A DNA stretch of 47,423 nt, taken from Opitutia bacterium. Its GTDB lineage: Bacteria; Verrucomicrobiota; Verrucomicrobiia; Opitutales; UBA953. This document shows positions 26,402 through 35,134 of this stretch, piece after piece. The stretch is taken from the NCBI GenBank assembly GCA_947378845.1, contig CANCLQ010000006.1, positions 1 through 47,423 on the forward strand, read 5' to 3'. Within the stretch, counting starts at the first letter, position 1, and each line of letters begins with the position of its first letter. The position numbers were made by a program, and so were the translations under genes. The notes under the pieces are model-generated. The model was not told the origin of the DNA, made no database searches, and was given only the letters and a program-made list of their open reading frames with translations.

Positions 26402-26844
26402 CTACACCTCTGACTCTTTCATTTGGTAGCGACCACGGAGGCTTGGCGTTGAGACGCGATTTAATCGCCGCGCTAAAAGCTAAGGGCCACACGATCATTG
26501 ATCGTGGCACAGAGACTTCGGCTTCGTGCGATTACCCAGACTACGCGCAGGCCGTCGGGGCAGATGTGGCCTCAGGTCGTGCACGTTTCGGTATTTTGGT
26601 CTGCACCACGGGCATTGGTATCTCGATTGCAGCGAACAAGGTGGAGGGCATCCGGGCAGCTTTAGTTCAATCAGCTGATGCGGCGGAGATGAGTCGCCGA
26701 CATAATGATGCGAATGTCCTTTGTTTTGGGGCTAAGTACGTGGATCTGCCCACCGCTTTGGCTTCTGTAGAGGTCTTTTTGAGCGCTCCCTTTGAAGGCG
26801 GCCGGCACACCTGCCGGGTGGATAAAATTGAGCCAAAATCGTAA
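26398..26844 (+). CDS. rpiB: Ribose-5-phosphate isomerase B
   Basis: 148 aa. The typical RpiB N-terminus GSDHGGLALRRDL (Asp12, His13) and anion-binding loop CTTGIGISIAANK (catalytic Cys69, Thr71) are present, together with the RRHNDANVL segment (Arg101, His102, Asn103). It interconverts ribulose-5-phosphate and ribose-5-phosphate. It is coupled to ywlE by an ATGA overlap and followed 52 nt later by glyA. Confidence 0.95.
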   Translation: MTTPLTLSFGSDHGGLALRRDLIAALKAKGHTIIDRGTETSASCDYPDYAQAVGADVASGRARFGILVCTTGIGISIAANKVEGIRAALVQSADAAEMSRRHNDANVLCFGAKYVDLPTALASVEVFLSAPFEGGRHTCRVDKIEPKS

Positions 26845-26896
26845 TGTTAAAGGTTTTCCGTTGCCACCTGCCTCACCCATTCTTTGCCATTCAAAT

Positions 26897-28153
26897 ATGA
26901 CCGCTATTAGCCGTACGTCGCTCGCTCAACTGGATCCAGAAATCGATGCCTTAATCAAGGCGGAGCTCAAACGTCAGCAGACGCACATCGAGTTGATTGC
27001 GTCAGAAAATTTCACGTTGCCCGCAATCATGGAAGCGCAGGGTAGTGTGCTCACGAATAAGTATGCGGAAGGCTATCCAGGTAAGCGCTGGTACGGCGGC
27101 TGTGAAGAGGTTGATAAGATTGAGCAGCTCGCGATTGATCGCGCAAAAGCTTTGTTTGGTGCCGATCACGCTAATGTGCAGCCGCACTCGGGCAGTCAGG
27201 CCAATGCCGCGGTATATTTAGCCAGTATCAAACCTGGTGATAAAATTTTAACGATGAACCTCTCGCACGGAGGTCACCTGACGCACGGCAACGCCGCTAA
27301 TTTCTCCGGTAAATTCTACACTGTCGTGCACTACGGAGTCGGTGCCGATGGTCGTATTAATTATGATGAAGTTGCTGAGATGGCGGCACGCGAAAAGCCT
27401 AAGATGATCACGGTCGGCGCCTCAGCTTATGCTCGCACGATTGATTTTGAACGCTTCGGAAAGATTGCCCGTGAAAACGGCGCGTTACTCCTCGCTGATA
27501 TTGCTCATATCGCTGGCTTAGTTGCAGCGGGTGTCCATCCGTCGCCAGTTCCGCATGCGGATTTCGTGACGACGACTACGCACAAGACGTTGCGCGGCCC
27601 TCGTGGTGGTTTGATTCTTTGCAAGGCCGAGCATGCTAAGGCAATTGATTCGGGGGTTTTCCCTGGGACGCAGGGTGGACCTCTCGAGCACGTCATCGCC
27701 GCGAAGGCAGTTTGCTTTGCGCAGTGTGCGACTCCTGCATTTAAAGATTACGCCCGCCAAGTGGTGGCGAACTCTAAGGCCTTGGCTGACGCACTGGTTG
27801 CACTCGGTTTTGGTTTAATTAGCGGAGGCACTGACAATCACTTGAGCTTAATCGATCTCCGTAAGAGCCATCCAAATGTTACAGGTAAGGATGCGCAGCT
27901 GGCCCTCGATGCTGCACACATTACGACAAATAAGAATACGGTTCCCGATGAGACGCGCAGTCCATTCCAGGCCAGCGGTATTCGAGTCGGCACGCCAGCC
28001 GTCACTTCTCGTGGCATGAAAGAGGCTGAGATGAAGGAAATCGCTAAGGCGATTGCCGTGGTGCTTTCGGACCCTCAGAACCCTGCTAAGATTGAAGAAG
28101 GTAAGGCAATTGCCTCAGCCCTTTGCGCTCGTTTTCAGTTGCCGTACGCCTAA
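26897..28153 (+). CDS. glyA: Serine hydroxymethyltransferase
   Basis: 418 aa from ATG 26897, giving the normal family length; the open frame extends 35 codons upstream into rpiB. PLP-dependent fold type I: ELIASENFT (32-40), GYPGKRWYGGCE near 59-70, and TTTTHKTLRGPRGG with the PLP lysine at 230. It converts serine and tetrahydrofolate to glycine and methylene-THF, providing the glycine used by PurD and the one-carbon unit for purines. No Shine-Dalgarno sequence is visible. Confidence 0.97.
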   Translation: MTAISRTSLAQLDPEIDALIKAELKRQQTHIELIASENFTLPAIMEAQGSVLTNKYAEGYPGKRWYGGCEEVDKIEQLAIDRAKALFGADHANVQPHSGSQANAAVYLASIKPGDKILTMNLSHGGHLTHGNAANFSGKFYTVVHYGVGADGRINYDEVAEMAAREKPKMITVGASAYARTIDFERFGKIARENGALLLADIAHIAGLVAAGVHPSPVPHADFVTTTTHKTLRGPRGGLILCKAEHAKAIDSGVFPGTQGGPLEHVIAAKAVCFAQCATPAFKDYARQVVANSKALADALVALGFGLISGGTDNHLSLIDLRKSHPNVTGKDAQLALDAAHITTNKNTVPDETRSPFQASGIRVGTPAVTSRGMKEAEMKEIAKAIAVVLSDPQNPAKIEEGKAIASALCARFQLPYA

Positions 28154-28173
28154 TTGTACTTTTCTTGAAAACT

Positions 28174-28198
28174 TCCGATTGCACATCGGATTACTTTT
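28174..28198 (+). terminator. Weak hairpin with T-rich tail after glyA
   Basis: TCCGAT-TGCAC-ATCGGA (28174-28190) followed by TTACTTTTCTT. The 6-bp stem is short; it may end the glyA transcript or belong to the leader of the pseudopilin gene. Confidence 0.35.
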
Positions 28199-28225
28199 CT
28201 TAACCTTATTATAACTACCCCCACT

Positions 28226-28939
28226 ATGAATATCCCTACCCGTAAACGCAGCGGCTTTACTCTGATCGAGTTGCTCACTGTGATTGCAATTATCGGCATC
28301 TTGGCCGCCGTCCTCTTCCCTGGTGTGCAGGGCGTTATGAAGAAGGCGAAGATGTCCACCGCGTCCACCAAGGTGCGCAACATTGGCCAAGCCTACATTT
28401 CGTTTAATTCAACCGGTAATGGTAAGTACATTAAGAGTGGTGCTTGGTCGGTGACGGCCAACACATCGGCATCCAAGATATATGAATGGGCTGCTGTATT
28501 AGCTTACAATGCCGAACTAAATGTCGCGGAACTTTGGTACGTTGATGCCGACAAAAAGAATGAAACCGCAGACTTTACTAAAAGAGTCCTTACCGGTACG
28601 GGTGCGTCTAGTTCTATTGACCCAAAATTCATGGCACCAAGTCCTGAAAATGGTTATCACTCCTGGGTCTCTTATGTCCCTGTCCCTAAGAATTTGAATG
28701 AATCATTGCCGCTTCTGTGGACTCGTGGTCTCGGTGAAGATGGTGCGTGGGATGCAACAGAAGGAGTCTGGGGTATTGATGGTGGTCACATTGCTTGGGG
28801 TGATTCACACGTAACCTGGGTCAGCAACACCAGCGACGAAGAGAATAAATTTAATAGCAAAAAGACACCTGGTGAGTCCACGTCTTCTTGGAAGGATGCT
28901 GTTTCAGCAGCTGGTACTGCAACTATTTGTGAAGACTAA
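28226..28939 (+). CDS. Prepilin-like protein with type II/IV N-terminal methylation motif
   Basis: 237 aa. The N-terminus RKRSGFTLIELLTVIAIIG is a class III signal: prepilin peptidase would cut after Gly10 and Phe11 would be methylated, with Glu15 at the conserved +5 position. The hydrophobic helix is followed by KVRNIGQAYISF, and the C-terminal part includes GIDGGHIAWGDSHVTWV, similar to the 'DG-H-x-x-F/W-x-DGHV' endings of the abundant pseudopilin-like proteins of Verrucomicrobia and Planctomycetes. No pilus assembly genes are near, so this is probably one of a family of stand-alone exported surface proteins. A TATAAC box at 28210-28215 lies only 10 nt from the ATG, hinting at a very short leader. 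A terminator follows. Confidence 0.88.
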   Translation: MNIPTRKRSGFTLIELLTVIAIIGILAAVLFPGVQGVMKKAKMSTASTKVRNIGQAYISFNSTGNGKYIKSGAWSVTANTSASKIYEWAAVLAYNAELNVAELWYVDADKKNETADFTKRVLTGTGASSSIDPKFMAPSPENGYHSWVSYVPVPKNLNESLPLLWTRGLGEDGAWDATEGVWGIDGGHIAWGDSHVTWVSNTSDEENKFNSKKTPGESTSSWKDAVSAAGTATICED

Positions 28940-28965
28940 TCTCGGGTAGTTAATTTTTTACTTAG

Positions 28966-28990
28966 AAGCCCCGGTCTCCGGGGCTTTTTT
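28966..28990 (+). terminator. Rho-independent terminator after the pseudopilin gene
   Basis: AGCCCCGG (28967-28974), TCT loop, CCGGGGCT (28978-28985), then six T. The same stem with a different loop (AGG) is used at 39613-39631. Confidence 0.92.
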
Positions 28991-29025
28991 GTTTCCGTAT
29001 GTCTCCGAGTCAGTAGTTTGAGGTG

Positions 29026-29961
29026 ATGATCGCTTGGCGTGCATGGATTGAGGCTTGTCGCCCCAAAACTTTAGTGGCGGCACTCGTGCCCGTTGCGGTC
29101 GGTGGAGCTGTTTATATTAATTATGCAGACGTCGAACACTTTGGACGAAAGTCGGATTACTATCTTACATTCGGCGCGTGCTTGGCCTTCGCGGTCTTTG
29201 CACAGATCGTAAGTAATTTCGCGAATGATTTGGGCGACTCTAAGAAGGGCGTAGATAATGCCGAGCGTGTGGGTCCGCAGCGTGCGGTGGCGAATGGTTT
29301 GATCTCGGCGAAGGCGATGACGTATGGCGTGCTAGTCGCAATTATTTTGGCGTGCCTCGGCGGATTACCCATTGGCCTGCGTGAACCTACATTATTCATT
29401 CCTGGCACCATCGCGTTGTTGCTGGCTTTGGCTTACACCCTGGGACCGCTGCCACTCTCATACCTAGGGCTCGGCGATGTATTTGTGGTCGCATGCTTTG
29501 GGGTACAGGCCACGGCACTCACTGTTTATGCCTTACATGTCATGGTCGGCCGCAGTGCTCAACTTGCCATGCCTTGGGCTCCGGCTTTAGTTGCCGGTCT
29601 CGGTTTAGGTTTATTAGCCGACAATATTTTACTCGCGAATAATGCGCGCGATCTTGAGACCGATGAAGCTTCGGGCAAGCGGACGACCGTTGTGCGTTTC
29701 GGTCGAGGCTTTGCGCGCGGCTTACATATATTTAATTTATTGGGAGGGATCGCAGCATTGGCCCTAGTTTTCGGTTGGTTGCCATTACTCTTATTGCCTC
29801 TCGCCATTTGGCAGCATGCTGCATTCAGAAGGGCGCAGGCACCGGCCGATTTTGTGCCATTCTTAGGGCGTTCGGCCCTGCTTTTATTATTGGCCGGCGC
29901 CTTGTGTGTAACTGCCACTTGCCTCGACTGGGTCCCTGTGGGAATAGTGTTTTCGCGATGA
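29026..29961 (+). CDS. menA: 1,4-dihydroxy-2-naphthoate polyprenyltransferase
   Basis: 311 aa (312 if the adjacent GTG at 29023 is used; GAGG lies unusually close to either start). UbiA-family membrane protein with about eight to nine helices. First Asp-rich motif NDLGDSKKGVDNAERVGPQRA-like (NDxxDxxxGxD then RxGPxR) and second motif LANNARDLETDEASGKRT are both intact. It attaches the prenyl chain to dihydroxynaphthoate in menaquinone synthesis, so a menaquinone-based respiratory chain is predicted. The stop overlaps the deaminase gene by ATGA. Confidence 0.93.
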   Translation: MIAWRAWIEACRPKTLVAALVPVAVGGAVYINYADVEHFGRKSDYYLTFGACLAFAVFAQIVSNFANDLGDSKKGVDNAERVGPQRAVANGLISAKAMTYGVLVAIILACLGGLPIGLREPTLFIPGTIALLLALAYTLGPLPLSYLGLGDVFVVACFGVQATALTVYALHVMVGRSAQLAMPWAPALVAGLGLGLLADNILLANNARDLETDEASGKRTTVVRFGRGFARGLHIFNLLGGIAALALVFGWLPLLLLPLAIWQHAAFRRAQAPADFVPFLGRSALLLLLAGALCVTATCLDWVPVGIVFSR

Positions 29962-30428
29962 AACCTGACGACTCATTGGCTAGCCAATTAGAATCTCTGG
30001 TGTCGGATATTACCCGTCCGACCTGGGATGAATATTTTATGGCGACAGCAGTGCTCGTGAGTTCGCGTTCAAGCTGCGAGCGATTACACGTTGGCTGCAT
30101 TGTGGTTTCGACAGGTCGTCACCCCAATCGCTTGGTCGCCGCAGGCTACAATGGTTTTTTACCAGGAACGCCTCACGATTCAAAAGTGCGTGATGGGCAC
30201 GAACAAGCCACGGTACATGCCGAACAAAATGCGGTGGCCGATGCGGCGAAGCGCGGCGTCTCATTGCAAGGCACGGTTTGTTACGTGACGCATTATCCCT
30301 GCGTAAATTGTGCAAAGATTTTAGCAGCCGCAGGAATTGTGGAAGTGCGTTACCGCAATGATTATAAAAATGACCCGATTGTGGCCGAACTTTTCACGCA
30401 AGCAGGTGTTGCGGTAAAGAAGTTGTAA
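29958..30428 (+). CDS. Cytidine/deoxycytidylate deaminase family protein
   Basis: 156 aa from ATG 29958, which overlaps the menA stop. Zinc site of the CDA superfamily: HAE (87-89, with Glu as proton shuttle) and PCVNC (114-118). The opening TWDEYFMATAVLVSSRSSC and GYNGFLPGTPH pattern is that of dCMP deaminases (ComEB type). It most likely converts dCMP to dUMP for thymidylate synthesis. Five bases separate it from yqgE. Confidence 0.88.
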   Translation: MKPDDSLASQLESLVSDITRPTWDEYFMATAVLVSSRSSCERLHVGCIVVSTGRHPNRLVAAGYNGFLPGTPHDSKVRDGHEQATVHAEQNAVADAAKRGVSLQGTVCYVTHYPCVNCAKILAAAGIVEVRYRNDYKNDPIVAELFTQAGVAVKKL

Positions 30429-30433
30429 CCTCG

Positions 30434-30979
30434 ATGCCTCAATCGGAGAAATCATTAGCCGGTCGGTTGTTGGTTTCGCATCCGATGCAGAGGGATAATG
30501 ATTTTTGTGAGACGGTGGTCTTAATTCACACCCATAGCGCTAAAGACGGAGCGATGGGCGTTATATTGAATCGCCCCAGCCATCGTTTGCTGGGTCATGC
30601 ACAATCGGAGTTCTCCGATGGGCCCTTGGCGAATTTGCCGATACACTTTGGCGGTCCAGTGGGCACGAATCGATTGGCGTTAGGCGGATGGAAGTTTGGC
30701 CCGCGCGGACCCGCCTCGATACGGTATGGCATTAGCCGAGAGGAGGCGGCTGACTTAGCTACGGCGGGAATGTATAAGCTCTTCGCTTTTGTGGGCTACG
30801 CCGGCTGGTCGCCGGGACAATTAGAGAATGAATTGCGTCTCAACGCCTGGGTGGTCTGCCCGTTTGAACGCAGCACGGCTACACTATCGGAACGTGATTT
30901 TTGGAAAACACTTTTAGCGCACCATCGCCCGGATTTACGTTTAGTCTTAGATTCGCCGACCAATCCCGAGCTCAACTAG
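30434..30979 (+). CDS. yqgE: YqgE/AlgH family protein (UPF0301)
   Basis: 181 aa. The family signature is clear: LAGRLLVSHPMQRDNDFCETVVLI at the start, GAMGVILNRP, HFGGPVG, and FVGYAGWSPGQLENEL in the second half. The biochemical role is unsettled; homologues in other bacteria are listed as putative transcriptional regulators. Its TAG stop directly abuts the stop of the opposing M23 peptidase gene with no terminator between. Confidence 0.9.
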   Translation: MPQSEKSLAGRLLVSHPMQRDNDFCETVVLIHTHSAKDGAMGVILNRPSHRLLGHAQSEFSDGPLANLPIHFGGPVGTNRLALGGWKFGPRGPASIRYGISREEAADLATAGMYKLFAFVGYAGWSPGQLENELRLNAWVVCPFERSTATLSERDFWKTLLAHHRPDLRLVLDSPTNPELN

Positions 30980-31966
30980 TTAGCGGCAGTTCGCAAAAAG
31001 GATTTCGACGTTCTGAATTAAATTCTCGCCCGGGCTCCTGCCGTCGGATCTCAACATTTTTCGGAGAACCATGGCATCCTTGAATCGATAATCGATGCTC
31101 GATATTTGAAAATTGGTAGAGGGTAATTGACTGCTACCAGCGGGCAGGGCGGTCCAGCGCTTGGGCATGCCGTGCCAGGTAAATTCAATGTACCATCCTG
31201 CAGCGGTTTGAGGATCACCCACGACGAGACGTGGATAACGTTTAACGAAATCAGGCGTGCGGTCGGTGCGAACGGTGACAGCTAATGCGGTCGGCAGGGC
31301 ACGAATGACGTCAGCCACATTCACATAAGTGCTGCTCAGTAAATAATTCGGATCGAACCCCGTGAGGTTTTGTCCGTTCCAAACCCCGTGAATATTGGGC
31401 GACTCTTCTTTGCCCAACTTTTGTGCGTACCACTGATTAAAGGAGTCGGATAAACGTAGGCCGACTTCGAAGTGCAGGTGAGCGCGGTCCTTAGGGATTG
31501 GGCTCGAAGCAATGGCAGTATGCCCCATCAAAGCGATGGTTTTTCCTTTGGGAACTGCGTCACCTACTTTGAGTGAGGGCTCGATGTATGCGAGGTGGGC
31601 GTAGAGCGTGTAGACGGGGACTTCGGCCTGCGGGTGAAAGAGGATGACATATTTTCCGTACGGGCCATTGAGCCCTTGGTTGATGTAGGCGACTTGCCCC
31701 GCCATCGCGGAGAAAATCCGATCGGCTGGCTCGCCGTTGTCGAAGAGAATGCTGGGGCGAATATCGAAACCTTCGTGAAAGCGGCGGCAGTTATCGCGCA
31801 CCATGCCGAAGCAACCCGAAACAGTTTTATCGGAGGCGGTGGGCTGAATAAAATCTTCGAACGAATGAATCGTGCGTCGATCCATCGAGGTTGGCCAAGC
31901 AACTTCGATTGAACTGAGCTTGCTGCTCGAGCACAGGAGGGAAATCAGTAACAGGTATCGAATCAC
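30980..31966 (-). CDS. Secreted M23 family metallopeptidase (LytM-like)
   Basis: 328 aa with an N-terminal hydrophobic signal segment (about 2-19). The M23 zinc site is present: HEGFD (His64, Asp68) and HLH (His163, His165), separated by the usual GPYGKYVILFHP and YTLYAHL segments. This family cleaves peptidoglycan cross-bridges or acts as an amidase activator when degenerate; here all ligands are intact, so hydrolase activity is likely. The last 150 residues have no recognised domain. It is last in a three-gene minus-strand operon, with its start overlapping the lipoprotein stop (ATGA). Confidence 0.88.
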   Translation of the reverse strand: MIRYLLLISLLCSSSKLSSIEVAWPTSMDRRTIHSFEDFIQPTASDKTVSGCFGMVRDNCRRFHEGFDIRPSILFDNGEPADRIFSAMAGQVAYINQGLNGPYGKYVILFHPQAEVPVYTLYAHLAYIEPSLKVGDAVPKGKTIALMGHTAIASSPIPKDRAHLHFEVGLRLSDSFNQWYAQKLGKEESPNIHGVWNGQNLTGFDPNYLLSSTYVNVADVIRALPTALAVTVRTDRTPDFVKRYPRLVVGDPQTAAGWYIEFTWHGMPKRWTALPAGSSQLPSTNFQISSIDYRFKDAMVLRKMLRSDGRSPGENLIQNVEILFANCR

Positions 31967-32472
31967 TGTGACTCTTTCGCTTTCCGAATAATTAAAATCG
32001 AAGCGTTCAGTTGGCGGCTTAACTCTTCAGCGGCTGCGCGGTTACTCTTTCCTTTGACTTCGACGTTAAAGAATAAATTTCCGTCCACGATTTGTTCTTC
32101 GACGGGCATTAAGCCAACCGCGGTTTCGTTGACGACGAGGATGAGGTGTTTGCCGCGCGCTTGGCGGGTCACATCCATAATGGTGCGTGCCGCTTGACGA
32201 TTCAGTTGCACGAGCAGTGAGGTCACGCGTAAATCGGGCTCACCGGTCTCAACAACTTCAGTGTTTAAAAGGTCTTCAGCCAAGCTGAGTTCTTTAGGTA
32301 AAACCGTTACTGTAATACCACTCACAGGGAGGGTGACTTTCTTGCGCATCGATAGGCTGGCCGATTCAGGTGCTTCGATAAAAACAGACGCCAGGTGAGT
32401 GGGTGGAGCCGATTGGCAGCCCGCCAAGAGGACGAGGCTTAAACAGAGGCAGAATCGCTGAAAGATTTTCAT
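31963..32472 (-). CDS. Lipoprotein with SecDF-head-like segment
   Basis: 169 aa from ATG 32472; an in-frame TTG at 32487 would extend it by 5 residues. A signal peptide ends in LAGC, a good lipobox. The mature part contains VQLNRQAARTIMDVTRQ followed by KHLILVVNETAVGLMPVEEQI, whose order of hydrophobic and charged positions resembles the periplasmic P1-head repeat of SecD ('LTxxGAxxFAxxT... RLAIVLDGxVxSAPxI'). That similarity is by eye only. It lies between a PVC-type cytoplasmic protein and an M23 peptidase in one operon. Function unknown. Confidence 0.75.
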   Translation of the reverse strand: MKIFQRFCLCLSLVLLAGCQSAPPTHLASVFIEAPESASLSMRKKVTLPVSGITVTVLPKELSLAEDLLNTEVVETGEPDLRVTSLLVQLNRQAARTIMDVTRQARGKHLILVVNETAVGLMPVEEQIVDGNLFFNVEVKGKSNRAAAEELSRQLNASILIIRKAKESQ

Positions 32473-32476
32473 AAAA

Positions 32477-32968
32477 TTAGCCGACAAGCAGCTCGAGGGC
32501 TGAATTCACTTGTTGAATGTGGTTGGGCTGAAGATCCATCGCTGGCACATCATAAATTAATTTGGTGCCCGCATGCTGATAGGGAATGAGACCGTCTTTA
32601 GCAGGCCCGATTGCTTTCACGATACGTTTGCGTTCTAACAACATCGCCAAGATGTGTTTTAAGACTGCTTTATCGCCGCTGGGGTCTTGAGCATCGTCGA
32701 AAAGCGAAAGGAAAAATTCTTCGCGCGAGGCGAGGAGTTGGGCGCGGTGTGCTTGTTCTTCTTCGCCACGCTCTTTGACTTCACGTGTCCATCGACCCAG
32801 CAATAGGCCGTTAGGAGAAAACTGTGCGACATGTTCTTTAAGTACGTCAACACGTTCAACATTTCCACCTAATGGCTTGTAAACGATGCACACGACGGTG
32901 TCGCCAACGTGAAGTTCTTTGCCGGATGAGGCACAGATGTGAGCAATGGGTTTTACCTGCCAGTCCAT
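32477..32968 (-). CDS. Small cytoplasmic protein of a family common in Planctomycetes/Verrucomicrobia
   Basis: 163 aa, no signal peptide or membrane segment. It opens with a motif AHICASSGKELHVGDTVV, then VERVDVLKEHVAQF, LLLGRWTREV, EEFFLSLFDDAQD, and KHILAMLLERKRIVKAI. I recall this order from uncharacterised planctomycete proteins ('CAxTGREL-x-PGE...', 'W...', 'LL-RLFD', 'LRYLLALLLxRRRxLR'). Function unknown; the opening may be a reduced zinc-ribbon. It is first in the operon with the lipoprotein and M23 peptidase; 4 nt separate its stop from the lipoprotein ATG. Confidence 0.75.
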   Translation of the reverse strand: MDWQVKPIAHICASSGKELHVGDTVVCIVYKPLGGNVERVDVLKEHVAQFSPNGLLLGRWTREVKERGEEEQAHRAQLLASREEFFLSLFDDAQDPSGDKAVLKHILAMLLERKRIVKAIGPAKDGLIPYQHAGTKLIYDVPAMDLQPNHIQQVNSALELLVG

Positions 32969-33026
32969 GCGCTAAACATGAGGCGTTGAGGGTAGGTCGG
33001 GCAACCCCATTCCCATGGTTCGAGTC

Positions 33027-34049
33027 TTAAACTTGTTCGACCGACAACTGCGGGGCGGGCTGAACGGATTGGTCGGTCGGCAGGTTGCAATCGGACCAAG
33101 CAGCGAAGGCAATCATCCCGGCGTTATCACCGCAGTGTTTGGGCTCGGCGATAAGCAGAGGTAGCTTCTTTTTATCGGCGACTTGTTGAAGGCGCTGACG
33201 GAGGGTGCGGTTATTCGCAACTCCACCCGAAAGTCCGATGGAGCGATAGGAGCCTTGGTCCAATGCGGAACTTGTTTTAGCGATGAGTTGGCCAAGGATG
33301 GCCTCTTGATAACTCGCACAGAGGTGCGGCAAATCGCTTTTCACTTCAGCATCCGACATTTTCTCAAGCTGATAGCGCAGGGCGGTTTTCAGTCCGGAAA
33401 AACTAAAGCGTAGATCGCTCTTTTCAGGTAGTCCGCGCGGGAAGGCGAAGCGCTTGCTGTCGCCTTGCTGAGCGTGCTGTTCAATTAGCGATCCACCTGG
33501 ATAGGGCAGGCCGAGTAATTTAGCTCCTTTATCGTAGGCCTCTCCAGCAGCATCATCGACCGTGCGGGCAATGACTTTGATGCTCAGGTCGGTATCGAGT
33601 TTAATCAGTAGCGTGTTACCGCCCGAAACCACCAAGCTGAGGTGCGGCAGAAGGGCGGCACGATTCTTTAAAAAGTTCTGTGGGTCTTTCGCGTGTACTG
33701 CGATGAAGGGCGAATGCACATGGGCACGGAGGTGGTTGACGCCTATAATAGGTTTACTCGTGGCGAGGCTGAGGGCGCGAGCCAGGCTTAGACCCATTGA
33801 TAAACAGGGGAGCAATCCAGGCCCGCGAGTGACGGCGATTTGGGTGACGAGTGGAATTTCGTTACGAAAGTCTTCGAGTAGCAGCGGCAGGGCAGAAAGG
33901 TGCATGCGGCTGGCCAGCTCGGGTACGACGCCGCCGAAGCGAACGTGTTCGGTTGCCTGAGAACTGATGATTTCATGTCGCAGCCCCACACTCGGGTCGA
34001 ATAACGCGAGGGCGGATTCATCGCACGAACTCTCAATAGCGAGGATCAT
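33027..34049 (-). CDS. tsaD: tRNA N6-adenosine threonylcarbamoyltransferase
   Basis: 340 aa, ASKHA fold. N-terminal MILAIESSCDESALAL, VVPELASRMH (with His50), the iron-binding NHLRAH (His106, His110), SGGNTLL, and C-terminal GGVANNRTLRQRL plus CGDNAGMIA. It transfers the threonylcarbamoyl group to A37 of ANN-decoding tRNAs together with TsaB and TsaE, which are not in this window. It is transcribed leftward and stands alone. Confidence 0.95.
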   Translation of the reverse strand: MILAIESSCDESALALFDPSVGLRHEIISSQATEHVRFGGVVPELASRMHLSALPLLLEDFRNEIPLVTQIAVTRGPGLLPCLSMGLSLARALSLATSKPIIGVNHLRAHVHSPFIAVHAKDPQNFLKNRAALLPHLSLVVSGGNTLLIKLDTDLSIKVIARTVDDAAGEAYDKGAKLLGLPYPGGSLIEQHAQQGDSKRFAFPRGLPEKSDLRFSFSGLKTALRYQLEKMSDAEVKSDLPHLCASYQEAILGQLIAKTSSALDQGSYRSIGLSGGVANNRTLRQRLQQVADKKKLPLLIAEPKHCGDNAGMIAFAAWSDCNLPTDQSVQPAPQLSVEQV

Positions 34050-34131
34050 CGGGGTCGATTCAGTTTAATTTATTGGTTGGCTCAATCCCCTTTCGTCTGG
34101 CGATAAGGAAAAGAGTTGCCCACGCTTGGGC

Positions 34132-35106
34132 ATGGAACCGCTGGCTAGGCATAATGCCCTTGTTGAGGTGCTTCGAAGTGAAGCTTCGGGCGGCCTTGTT
34201 CCTTTTGTACGTTTGGTGGAGGTTGCGCTTTATCACCCTGTTTTAGGCTATTATCGACAGGACCGCGTGCGCGTCGGTAAGTCGGCCGGGACTGATTTTA
34301 CAACGGCGACGGCACTGGGGCCGATGTTTGGAGATTTATTTGCGGCAGCAGCGGAAACCCTTGTGGGTGATATCAAAAAATATGAATTAGTTGAAGTAGG
34401 GGCAGAGCCAGGGCAGGCACATTTTGCTTCAGTCCAATCAAAATTTAAGTCTTTAAAAACATTCCGTTTGGGGACGGAGCCGACATTTGACGATTCAACT
34501 GTTTTATTTGCGAACGAACTTTTAGACGCACAGCCGTTTCACCGTTTTATTTATAGAAATGGTTTTTGGTGCGAATTAGGGGTCCGAGTGGATGGAGTGG
34601 AATTAACTGTCGAGCCGTTGATAACTTTTTCATCACTCGCGGCAGAGGAGTTTGCGGTAAGCTTACCGAGCAGTGAGGAGGGGTGGATTTTAGACGTGCC
34701 GCTTGCTGCTGAAACTTTGGTGAATAAATTACTGCAATCTCCGTGGCGCGGGGCGGTGGTCTTCTTTGATTACGGGAAAACTTTAGCCCAATGTTTAGAA
34801 TCTTCTCCTGCGGGCACAGCACGTTCGTATTATCAACATCAACTTTCAGGTGATATTTTAAATCACCTCGGCTCACAGGATTTAACCTGTCACGTGTTGT
34901 GGGATCGTCTGGAGCCCTTGCTTGCGAAGCACGGTTTTAAGTCGGTCCATCTAGATCGTCAGGAGGCATTCTGGGTGAAGTATGCGAGTGCTGCAATGGA
35001 GCGGATTGCACGTTCGGGTGATGGCGATGCCGTGGGCCGATTACGTGCCCTAACGCACCCCGCACACTTTGGAGCCAAGTTCCAAGTTTTGCACGGGATT
35101 CGCTAA
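34132..35106 (+). CDS. MidA/NDUFAF7-type SAM-dependent methyltransferase
   Basis: 324 aa from ATG 34132 (TTG 34126 possible). It opens with YHPVLGYYRQDRVRVGKSAGTDFTTATALGP-like sequence (cut here by motif), which is the family's 'PxxGYY...G..GDF.TAP.Is..FG' pattern, a degenerate SAM loop EVGAEPGQ, and FANELLDAQPFHRF, the 'NELLDALPVHR' motif. In eukaryotes the homologue methylates an arginine of a complex I subunit; bacterial substrates are unknown. No complex I genes are nearby. Confidence 0.82.
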   Translation: MEPLARHNALVEVLRSEASGGLVPFVRLVEVALYHPVLGYYRQDRVRVGKSAGTDFTTATALGPMFGDLFAAAAETLVGDIKKYELVEVGAEPGQAHFASVQSKFKSLKTFRLGTEPTFDDSTVLFANELLDAQPFHRFIYRNGFWCELGVRVDGVELTVEPLITFSSLAAEEFAVSLPSSEEGWILDVPLAAETLVNKLLQSPWRGAVVFFDYGKTLAQCLESSPAGTARSYYQHQLSGDILNHLGSQDLTCHVLWDRLEPLLAKHGFKSVHLDRQEAFWVKYASAAMERIARSGDGDAVGRLRALTHPAHFGAKFQVLHGIR

Positions 35107-35134
35107 TAATCATTAACTCGCACTCGACCTTATT

